From Ructibacterium sp965146665 (lineage in GTDB: Bacteria > Bacillota > Clostridia > Monoglobales > Monoglobaceae), in contig CBCTHE010000004.1 in the NCBI GenBank assembly GCA_965146665.1, positions 225,486 to 289,485 of the forward strand: a stretch of 64,000 nucleotides of DNA, given 5' to 3'. Positions 24,672-33,195 of the stretch are shown here, piece by piece (within the stretch, counting starts at the first letter, position 1; each line of letters begins with the position of its first letter). The notes under the pieces were generated by a model, which worked only from the letters and a program-made list of their open reading frames with translations, ran no database searches and had not been told where the DNA came from. A program made the translations under genes and the position numbers.

Positions 24672-27600
24672 TTATTTTTTCAGCAAGCGCATGATAACTG
24701 CCGCCGCCTGCGCACGCGTACTGTTGTCCCGCGGTGCAAAACTGCCGTCCGGGTTGCCGGACATGATACCCCTTTCCGCCGTCCAGCTGACTGCCTCTTC
24801 TGCGTAATCGGATATCATGCCGCGGTCTGTATATTCCCTGCCGCCGCTTACGCTTGTATCATAGCCCTTAAAGCCCGCATACCGATAAAGAATCGCCGCC
24901 ATCTGCTCTCGGGTGATCTGTTTATCCGGCGCAAACGCATCCTCAGACACTCCGTTTACAATACCGCTGGCAGCCGCCCACGCCACGGCCTTTTCATAAT
25001 AACTGCCCTTTTCAACATCCCGAAAACCGTTTTCCGGCGCTTCCGGCTCCTTTTCCGCCCGGTACAGCACCGTGACAAACATTGCCCTCGTAATATCATC
25101 TTCCGGCGCGAATTCTGTGTCTGACACGCCCTTCATGAAACCGTTTTCATTGACATACTGAACCGCGTCACAGAACCAATCCTCCGCATTTACATCCCGG
25201 AAGGGATTTTTCCATGTATTCTCATTGGGCTGTGTCTCCGTTCCTGTGCTTCCGCCTCCTGAACTTCCGGAGCCGCCCTGACTGGGCTTGCGGTCAATAA
25301 TACCGCCGCCTCCCGAACCGCCGGAGGGTCTGTCCGCGCTTTGATTGGACAGCGTTATCACTCCGTCTTCTCTGTGAAAAGCAATGTCATTCCCATTTAA
25401 CGTTACATTCTTGATCTCATTCTCAACCATCAGCTTGATTTTTTCAGCGTCTGCATTGTCATCAGATGTCTCCACCTTGAGGGTATCTCCCGCAATCTCA
25501 TAGGAAAAGTCGCTGTAAACACCGCCCAAATCCACAAGCATACTGCCGTCCGCCCCGCTGATACCGGCGGATTGATTCAATATGACCTCCTTGATATTTC
25601 CTCCCGCACTGCGGACAAGCGCCAGCTTTGCCGTTGTCTGATAGCCGCCGAAACTTCTCTCCTCTTTTTGATCAAATGCGTAATCCAACATATACTGCAC
25701 ATTTTCCTTTGTGCCGTCTATCACGGAATCAAAGCGCAGAGCCGTTGCCTCGGCTGTGCTTGTCCCCATATCGAGACGGCTGACCTGAATTTCAGCCCCG
25801 CCGGGATTTTTATATGGCAGAAGTACCGTATCAAAGGTCGCCTTTCCTTTCACGTCATCCTTTGCAGCATACGCAAATTTGGACTCCGCGATCTGTCCGT
25901 AGCTGTAATCATGGAGTCCCATTTCTTCCTGAATCCGGGCGTCCCCGTCCGCCGATGCAACGATGATATTTGCGCCGCTTTTGAAGTTTGAAGAAATGGT
26001 TTTCGCCGCGTCGTCACCCACGAGGCCCGCGTTGGGCAGCATGTGCCAGGACTGTTTATAGCTGTTTTCAGCGGTTTTATTATCCGGATCTATGAGATCC
26101 GAGACGATCCAGAAGCCTGACTTTACAAAGGTTATGGTTCTTCTGTGGTCAAATCCGTGATAAGCTTTTGAGCTTTGGCTAATAAAGTCATAGGTGTCAT
26201 TGCTGACCCAATCATGTATCGTCCCGGTACCGGCAGAACCCTTGCCCGCCGCGCCTATGCTCTGGCTGGAATTGTTGATCTCCACCGTGTTGTGCGCCCG
26301 GGTGGATTTGCCCCAAATACGGTTTGGATCAGATTCTGTATACGTCATGATACCGGGATCAACCAAGAGATTCCGCCTGTACGCCATAACAGTCATGGTA
26401 TTATCGTCCGCATGGGAATGCTGGCCGCCGCCTCTTACGTGTGTGAAGCTAAACAGGGCGTTTGCCGTCCAGTTTGACCGCATGATGCTCAGCTTGCTGT
26501 CGGGAAACAGTTTTGAGGTCCACGCCGGCTGTTTGCCCCTCCGGCCGAAGGATGAGATATAGCCCAGCTCGTCATCCTGAAACCAGTTTGCCAGGTTCGG
26601 CCGCCTGTCGCCGTAGGAGCTTCCGCCCTGCTGGTCCCCATACTGAAGCGCGGAACCATCCGGGCCGTTCAGCAGCATATTATAATAACCCGCCTTATGC
26701 AGCATTTCATTGTACGCATCTGACACATCCCTGCCGCTGTTTAAGAGGGTTTCCTTGAGTTCAACAAAGTCGCCGTACGCGCTCTGGCTGTAACCGCCTG
26801 TTCCCTCTATATAAGAGCCGTCGTCAAAGTGGTTCTCGTAGATGAGCGCCTCCAGCCTGCCAAGCGCATGACCAAACCATTCATCCGATTTTGTAAATTC
26901 AGGGAACGACAGTCCGCCATGCAGGATGCCTTTGTTTTCATGCTGGATCCAGTTGCCTGTGGAGGTTTTTGACCTTGTCAGGGAATCTGCCATATCCCAC
27001 ATATTTTTCATAATTGCCGTGCATATATCCGGCGTCATATATCTGCTTTGCATCAGCGCAAGCAGGGACGGAATCTGATTTTGCAGACGCACGGAGGTAT
27101 CAAGGGTTCTGGGATAGCCGCCTCTGATATTCTGTCCGCCCCAGTTTGAGGCGGTCGTGTAAGTCATTTCCCCTTTGTCCCATATAAAATCCATCATATC
27201 GGAAATCATATAGTACGCGTATTTTTCATCCTTCGTATACAGGTACTCCGTCGTTAAGATGTCCCATCCAAAAAACCTCGCTGACTGGTATAAGTATTCA
27301 GCATCCGCACCCTTTGGCGCATTCCAGTCATTTCTGCCCGGCAGACCGTTATAGTTATACACATAGCCCTTCAAGCCATTCCAGCACACGCTGTCCTCCG
27401 TCCAGGTATTGGTCGGATCGTAAATCACAATAAGCTCCTTTTCGCAGCTGTACTGCGCCTCTGTTTTGGCATGTAAAACAAGGGCCGCGTCGGTCACTGC
27501 ATCTGTTTCCAGAATATCTGAAAAATTGAATCGGAGCAGGGCCCGGCTCGTTTCATTTCCCAAAAACTCCCCGGACATTTTCACGGTCAGCTCCGGCTCT

Positions 27601-30600
27601 GTGCCATAGCTGGCATCCGCATATTCTCCGGCCCTGATTGTGGCGTCCGCCTCTGCCTCGTAAACCCGGGCCTGACCGTTCACCGTCAATTCCAGCCTGG
27701 GGTGCAGTGATTTGTCAGGATTATCCCGGGAGGCTATGACCGCTGTGGATGCTTCATTGTACCTGGAAATGATGCCGTAGGTATTGGCGCCGCCCTTTGT
27801 GACGGTTTCCGCCTTGACCGGAATGATCACCCTTTCGTATTCCGGCGCGGTCACCTTTCCGGTTCCCTGATAATATTTTGTCATCTGCAGACTGTATATA
27901 TCGGAAATCTTCATATTGGCCCAGCCAGCCTCACGGGCAGACGCAGGCTTAACTGACATGGGATCGGTACGGTTCTGCATATGCTTCAAAAGTTCTTCTT
28001 TTGCAAGCACATAATCATTTTCCATTACCGCGGCTTCCACCGCCTTTAAGTCATCACGGCTGTAGTCCAGCTTTCCTTCCATTCCCCATGCGCCGCCAGT
28101 GTATTTTCCAAAGAACTCCTCATCGCTCATATACTGCGGATCCGTGTATTCCGCATCCGCCTTCACCGTGAACTGAAAATCCTTTGATTTTGTTATTCCG
28201 TTTTCCGAAACAGAGGCCGTCAGTGTCACCTCCTGATCCCCCATATCCCACCTGGGACGCATCACCCGGCCGGCATTGGTGATGACCAGGGGATTACTGC
28301 TGTTCCAGCTGATGGGATGTCCGTAAAACCCGTTTGATATGGGCAGCAGATAGCCAGTGATGCTGTTTGGATTCTCCTTTGTAATCAGTTCATAGGAAAG
28401 ATCCTCCAGCTCCGCGCTCAGCCTTTCCTCTGCCGTCTGAAACGACCGCAGCACCCGCACCGTAAAGCTTTTTTCAAACGAAAACCCATAAGCTGAAACA
28501 ACAGCGGTGAGCGTGACCTCCGGCATCCCGGCTTCGCTCTCCGGCAGGGTAACCCTTCCGTCCTCCGCTATGATATCCGGTCTGGACGAACGCCAGGTGA
28601 TGCTGCTGCCGTAACGCCCCTGTGTCACCAGATTTAAATCCTGGTCAATGATGTTATCCGCAACATAGGGCGCCGTTCTGATTCTGCTGTCCGTAAGCCA
28701 GCGGTAATCCGCCGCTGCCACCGAATAGCTGGGCGGTATGGCATAATAAACCTTCAAATCGTCCATTGCAACGGTACAATCATAGGTCCTGTTTCCGGTT
28801 GCAAACTGCATGGACATAATGCCCTCACCCGCGCTTGTGGTATTGTTTGCCCGGACGTTCTGCACAGCAAGCTTGCCGTCAATCCAGGCGGAATACCGGT
28901 CTTCCTCTGTATCAAACAGGATACGCAGATGATATTTTCCCGGATAATTGCCGTAATACTGCCCCTGGCTGCCGTCCTCATTCAGATATCTTAAATAGGT
29001 GTTGCCGTCGCCGTAATAAAACGCGCGCAGATAATCGCTCCATGCGCCGCCTTTTTCAAAAACCTGATTCCATTGTCCCCAACCGGTCTGCTCCAGCATA
29101 TATTCTACGCATATCATCCCCTTCAGCGGTTGGTTATCCGGGCTGAAAAAAATCCGCGTATAGCAATAGCCCCCGGCCGGCTGCTCCATCAGAAGCTTTC
29201 CGTCCTTGATTGACGACTTTCCCCCATCTGTATCGGAGAATGTGATATTCGGCGGCAGACTGCTGTCGGAAAAATCGTTTTCATAGATCATTTTTTCCAC
29301 CAGAGGCAAAGCGTCCGTCTCAACGTTTTGATTGAGAATCCTAAGCGCAAACTGCCGTTCCTCTCTGACCTCACCGGATATAACCGTCATTTTAAGGGTT
29401 ACGGCCCCATGCCCTGTTTCCGGCCTGTGGACAGCTCCGTCAAGGCTTATCAGGCTTTCGTCTGAGCTTTCCCATACAATATCGCTCCCATGATAGCCGG
29501 CATTGGGCAAATCCAGATTTTCGGCCACATACCCGTCGATTCCCTCATACGGTTTAAATAAAAGATCATAGGTAAGCCGCTCCAAATCCTGTTCCACCCG
29601 CTCCCGGTCCGGCATCTCCTTGATTGGCAGATAATATTTGTAATCATCGGCGGTTATGGCATTGGGAAGCGCGTCCGCGGACACATTGTATACCGTAACA
29701 CCGTTGAGGTAGGTCCCCGGAGTGTTCAAATAACAGCCGCCGCATACCAATCGGTTGTTGATCCACAAATCCACAGCGCCGTCTTCCAGCCTGTAGAAGA
29801 TGGTGAACTTTGCTGTCTTTTCTGTTTCAAAACGTCCCATATCATGGGCATATCCGCTGCCGCCCTTTTCATCGGCAAAATACGCCCATATATGTCCGTC
29901 CTCATTCCAGTCAACCCGGAAGAGATCCCCGTTGCCCCATGACCGTATCATCATTTTTTGATTCTGGTTCAGCTTGTTTATGGTAAACTCTGTTACAAAG
30001 TTTCCTTCGGCCCGGTCATTGGGATACCGTATATACACTGCGTTATCGTTTGTGGCTTTGGTTCGGGTCAGTTTCAGAACGCCGTCCTCTTCTGTAACCG
30101 TGCCGATATCAGCGCCAGTCTGCACCTTAATTCTTTCGTCCAGCACACCATCGGAAAAGTCATCGGTTTTGAGTATATTCCCCGAAACCGGCATCCCGTT
30201 TACCGCATTGCGCCGGGCGGGTATGGTCAGCTGAAAGGACTTTTCCCGCTGTTCTCCGCCCATTGATACCACCGCTGTTAAGGCAACATCCGTATCAGCC
30301 GCGCCGCGTTTCACCGCGCCGGCAGAGGACAGAACTCCCGGCGTATCCGAACTCCATTGAATCACAGATCCGTTCTTTCCCACTGTGGGTAAACTCAAAT
30401 CGTCTAAAATTACGTTGTTTTCAAGGGGAGGGACCTTACTGATCCCCGCAAGGGTCAGGGCGGCGCAGTCCTCCTCGACAGCCTGTGCCGGCGAAACTTC
30501 AGCCAGCACCACCTCCTCCGGGACCTCCTGAACTAGGCCCGGCTCTGTATGCATGGATTCGCCGGCAGGCATTGCGGAAGACTGCGCTGGTTCCTGCGGA

Positions 30601-30764
30601 TCCGCTTCAAGGCCTTCGCCCTGATTTTCCTGTTCAGGCTCCTTTTCCACGGCCGTCAATTCTTCCGTCATCTCTTCTGCCGGCTGCTCCGCAAAGATAC
30701 CTCCCACCGGCACAAGTATCATAGCCCCTGCCAGCAAAGCCGATATGCGTTGTCTCCATTTCAT
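24672..30764 (-). CDS. SLH-anchored multidomain heparinase II/III-type polysaccharide lyase
   Basis: Giant secreted protein of 2030 residues. Signal peptide 1-25; acidic linker to about 100; atrophied bacterial Ig-like (aBig-type) modules near 100-183, 385-480, 690-780 and 780-875; two concanavalin-like modules near 200-370 and 490-680; then a catalytic region (about 885-1650). The latter has an alpha-toroid with NGPDGSALQYGDQ and a beta-sandwich with GGGQHSHADDNTMTVMAYRR and STRAHNTVEINN, the classic heparinase II/III lyase signatures, with an embedded DNRLRE/CBM96-like segment (about 1030-1150, ATIRAGEYADASYG). A Gly/Ser linker and three SLH domains (about 1850-2030, ending ITREQMAAILYRYAG and TRAQAAAVIMRLLKK) follow. 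It should cleave a uronic-acid polysaccharide on the cell surface, producing substrates for GH88. Confidence 0.9.
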   Translation of the reverse strand: MKWRQRISALLAGAMILVPVGGIFAEQPAEEMTEELTAVEKEPEQENQGEGLEADPQEPAQSSAMPAGESMHTEPGLVQEVPEEVVLAEVSPAQAVEEDCAALTLAGISKVPPLENNVILDDLSLPTVGKNGSVIQWSSDTPGVLSSAGAVKRGAADTDVALTAVVSMGGEQREKSFQLTIPARRNAVNGMPVSGNILKTDDFSDGVLDERIKVQTGADIGTVTEEDGVLKLTRTKATNDNAVYIRYPNDRAEGNFVTEFTINKLNQNQKMMIRSWGNGDLFRVDWNEDGHIWAYFADEKGGSGYAHDMGRFETEKTAKFTIFYRLEDGAVDLWINNRLVCGGCYLNTPGTYLNGVTVYNVSADALPNAITADDYKYYLPIKEMPDRERVEQDLERLTYDLLFKPYEGIDGYVAENLDLPNAGYHGSDIVWESSDESLISLDGAVHRPETGHGAVTLKMTVISGEVREERQFALRILNQNVETDALPLVEKMIYENDFSDSSLPPNITFSDTDGGKSSIKDGKLLMEQPAGGYCYTRIFFSPDNQPLKGMICVEYMLEQTGWGQWNQVFEKGGAWSDYLRAFYYGDGNTYLRYLNEDGSQGQYYGNYPGKYHLRILFDTEEDRYSAWIDGKLAVQNVRANNTTSAGEGIMSMQFATGNRTYDCTVAMDDLKVYYAIPPSYSVAAADYRWLTDSRIRTAPYVADNIIDQDLNLVTQGRYGSSITWRSSRPDIIAEDGRVTLPESEAGMPEVTLTAVVSAYGFSFEKSFTVRVLRSFQTAEERLSAELEDLSYELITKENPNSITGYLLPISNGFYGHPISWNSSNPLVITNAGRVMRPRWDMGDQEVTLTASVSENGITKSKDFQFTVKADAEYTDPQYMSDEEFFGKYTGGAWGMEGKLDYSRDDLKAVEAAVMENDYVLAKEELLKHMQNRTDPMSVKPASAREAGWANMKISDIYSLQMTKYYQGTGKVTAPEYERVIIPVKAETVTKGGANTYGIISRYNEASTAVIASRDNPDKSLHPRLELTVNGQARVYEAEADATIRAGEYADASYGTEPELTVKMSGEFLGNETSRALLRFNFSDILETDAVTDAALVLHAKTEAQYSCEKELIVIYDPTNTWTEDSVCWNGLKGYVYNYNGLPGRNDWNAPKGADAEYLYQSARFFGWDILTTEYLYTKDEKYAYYMISDMMDFIWDKGEMTYTTASNWGGQNIRGGYPRTLDTSVRLQNQIPSLLALMQSRYMTPDICTAIMKNMWDMADSLTRSKTSTGNWIQHENKGILHGGLSFPEFTKSDEWFGHALGRLEALIYENHFDDGSYIEGTGGYSQSAYGDFVELKETLLNSGRDVSDAYNEMLHKAGYYNMLLNGPDGSALQYGDQQGGSSYGDRRPNLANWFQDDELGYISSFGRRGKQPAWTSKLFPDSKLSIMRSNWTANALFSFTHVRGGGQHSHADDNTMTVMAYRRNLLVDPGIMTYTESDPNRIWGKSTRAHNTVEINNSSQSIGAAGKGSAGTGTIHDWVSNDTYDFISQSSKAYHGFDHRRTITFVKSGFWIVSDLIDPDNKTAENSYKQSWHMLPNAGLVGDDAAKTISSNFKSGANIIVASADGDARIQEEMGLHDYSYGQIAESKFAYAAKDDVKGKATFDTVLLPYKNPGGAEIQVSRLDMGTSTAEATALRFDSVIDGTKENVQYMLDYAFDQKEERSFGGYQTTAKLALVRSAGGNIKEVILNQSAGISGADGSMLVDLGGVYSDFSYEIAGDTLKVETSDDNADAEKIKLMVENEIKNVTLNGNDIAFHREDGVITLSNQSADRPSGGSGGGGIIDRKPSQGGSGSSGGGSTGTETQPNENTWKNPFRDVNAEDWFCDAVQYVNENGFMKGVSDTEFAPEDDITRAMFVTVLYRAEKEPEAPENGFRDVEKGSYYEKAVAWAAASGIVNGVSEDAFAPDKQITREQMAAILYRYAGFKGYDTSVSGGREYTDRGMISDYAEEAVSWTAERGIMSGNPDGSFAPRDNSTRAQAAAVIMRLLKK

Positions 30765-30820
30765 TTTACAATCATTCCTTTCAGGCCTTCAGGCGATACG
30801 CTGTTTATTCCGTATGAATG

Positions 30821-33076
30821 TCAATGCTGCCGCGTCTCTTTCACGTTATATTCCGCTGGCGCGGCCAGAGGCACAAGGGTGCCGTCGGCAGTCCATATAC
30901 AGACATCCGCCTTTTCCGCATTTTCCGCAGAACAGCTCATCTGCAGCACCGCTCCGGAGGAAAAGTCATAATCCTTGACCGCAACTCCCACCAAGGTCCC
31001 ATTTCCATCCTTTGCAGTGAGAATAACTCTGGCAGTCTGGGGTTCGCCTGTTCCGCAGTACACTCCCCCGCTGGCAGAAAAGGAAACCATCCTGTCGCTT
31101 CCCTCACTGCTGACCTTCAGCGGTGACGGCGTGTCGGCATCGGTGAACTTCCAGTCGTACTCATCCCCCTGCCCGCTCACATAATAGCGGTAATCTGTAA
31201 CCGCGATGTTCCCAGCCTCGTTCCGATACGCACCGCTGGCGCCGGAACCATTGTAAAATGTCATGCCGTTGATCCGCCCGCTGGTTGCGTTACGCAGTTT
31301 CATATTCCTGACGGCAATTTGGTTGTTGATCCACAGGCTATAGGTCTGCCGCGTCTCGTTCACCAGCAGGGAAAACTTGAGGGTATTGTCTTTCATGCCA
31401 AAATCCTCTTCCCGGCCAAACTTCACCCAGGTGCCGCCGTCATATCCGGCAAGCTGGCCGCCGTGCTGCCACTCAAGGGTAACGGCGCTTCCGCTTCCGC
31501 TGTGCCACATCTCCGTCTTAAAATAAGATTTCGACGCATCGTCCTTTCTCACAGTAAACTCTGTGACAAAGATTCCGGATGCCGGAGCGGCCGCCTGATT
31601 ATCGCCGCTGTAGAGGTAGTACGCATTGGGCGTGCTTTGTGACGAGTCGGTCTTGGACAGTTTCAGCGCCCCGTGCTCCGTCTTCACCCAGCCGCCTGTG
31701 CTGCTGAGTTTTAAAATACTGCCGGAGATTGTGGTACTAAAGTCATTTGTGTTCTTTAATGTGACCTGCTCCGGTATTTCAGTTTGCTGATTTCTTCCGG
31801 CAACCGTGATATCAAAATCTTTTGTACAGGCGTTTTCCCCTGCGCCTATGGTCGCTGTAAGTCTTACATTTTGCGTATTTTGCCCCGGACTGACGGTACC
31901 GTCCGGTGCAATAACCTCCGGCTTATCAGAGCTCCAGCCAATGGGCGAATAGTTCCCGCCATAATGGGGCAGGTTTAGATTGTCTATGATACTTCCGTCC
32001 GCAAAGGGCGGTATTACATAAAGGTCTTCCCTTTGGAGCGCGCTGCAGTCTGCGTTTACCGCATCGCCGGCGGGCGTAAAATCAGTCGTGTACATCCGGT
32101 ATCCTTCTATATAGACAGCGGAAAGTCCAGACTTCATATTATATACTGTTGTGCCGCTTGAGGTCATGGGCGTTCCGGCCGTAAATTTGTATGGATATTT
32201 GTCATAAACAGCAAGGCGGTTGTTGATCCACATACTGATGGTTCCGCGGGAGGCATTGACCGCAAGGGTTATTTTTGCCCGGGTCTGAGATGCATAGTTC
32301 ATGTATGGTATGGTATAAGCCGTTCCCTCTGTCCCTTCTGTGTCGGAAATATAAATCACCATCTCGCCGGATGCATACCAGTCAAGCCATATATGGTTTG
32401 CGCTTCCCCACATCTTGATGCTTGCCGCCTGCCCGGCGTCTCTTGCCATTATGAATTCAGTGACAAAATCGCCGGAGGTCGCGGGATAAGAAAAATATGC
32501 GGAATTTTCCTCTTTGCCGTCTACGGTTCGGTTCAGCTTTAATCTGCCTTCTTCCGCAGTGACTGTACCGCCCTTCTCATTGATCTGTATCTTATCTTTT
32601 GCGGGATCCGGACCAGTCACCAGAGGCGTCTCACCGCCAAAGTCAGACAACTGCTTTTCCTCTCCGATCACCGGCATGCCGTTTATTCTTGTCGTCTTTG
32701 ATGGAACGGCAAAGGTAAAGTCCTTTTGCGTCTGCTCGTCATGATAAATCAGGGTTGCCGTCAGCGTGACGGTTGCATCTGTATCCATTCTTGTGACAGT
32801 TCCCATGCTCGAAATCACGGCTTCGTTGGTACTGCTCCAGCTAATTTCCGATCCACCTGCACCTGCTGACGGAAGTGCCAGATCGTCCATGAGAATATTT
32901 GCGGCATCGCCCGGAAGAGCCGGTATGGTCAGCAGGCTCTCTTGTGTCAAAGCGGCGGCGTCATTGGTCAGTACCTCACTCAATTCCCCGTCTGCAGCAA
33001 AAGACGCAGGGGAGATAAACATAGAAATAGAAATCACAATCCCTAAGATTGCAGGGCGCAAACTATTTTTCTTCAT
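30821..33076 (-). CDS. Secreted lectin-like protein with Ig-like modules
   Basis: Exported protein of 751 residues without recognisable catalytic or SLH domain. Start at the ATG at 33076 (AAAGGAG upstream); the frame is open further but that part is not coding-like. Signal peptide about 1-28. Then an aBig-type module (LSLPxxG-like opening, EISWSSTNEAVISSMGTV), a concanavalin-like module with FVTEFIMARDAGQAASIK and GTISMWINNRLAVYDK, a second aBig module (SPIGWSSDKPEVIAPDGTV) and a second concanavalin-like module with QTYSLWINNQIAVRN. A 90-residue unknown C-terminal domain ends it. The first 400 residues parallel the N-terminus of the adjacent 2030-residue lyase, so the two probably arose by duplication. 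Likely a soluble or loosely attached glycan-binding protein. Confidence 0.85.
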   Translation of the reverse strand: MKKNSLRPAILGIVISISMFISPASFAADGELSEVLTNDAAALTQESLLTIPALPGDAANILMDDLALPSAGAGGSEISWSSTNEAVISSMGTVTRMDTDATVTLTATLIYHDEQTQKDFTFAVPSKTTRINGMPVIGEEKQLSDFGGETPLVTGPDPAKDKIQINEKGGTVTAEEGRLKLNRTVDGKEENSAYFSYPATSGDFVTEFIMARDAGQAASIKMWGSANHIWLDWYASGEMVIYISDTEGTEGTAYTIPYMNYASQTRAKITLAVNASRGTISMWINNRLAVYDKYPYKFTAGTPMTSSGTTVYNMKSGLSAVYIEGYRMYTTDFTPAGDAVNADCSALQREDLYVIPPFADGSIIDNLNLPHYGGNYSPIGWSSDKPEVIAPDGTVSPGQNTQNVRLTATIGAGENACTKDFDITVAGRNQQTEIPEQVTLKNTNDFSTTISGSILKLSSTGGWVKTEHGALKLSKTDSSQSTPNAYYLYSGDNQAAAPASGIFVTEFTVRKDDASKSYFKTEMWHSGSGSAVTLEWQHGGQLAGYDGGTWVKFGREEDFGMKDNTLKFSLLVNETRQTYSLWINNQIAVRNMKLRNATSGRINGMTFYNGSGASGAYRNEAGNIAVTDYRYYVSGQGDEYDWKFTDADTPSPLKVSSEGSDRMVSFSASGGVYCGTGEPQTARVILTAKDGNGTLVGVAVKDYDFSSGAVLQMSCSAENAEKADVCIWTADGTLVPLAAPAEYNVKETRQH

Positions 33077-33195
33077 AACTGTTCTCCTTTCAGAATTCTC
33101 ATAAATCGAGATATACCGGTTTCGGCTGCCGGCAAACCCAAATTGGAACCTGTGGTCTATCGAAGATTTTGCTGTGTTTTTGATAAACAATAGAC

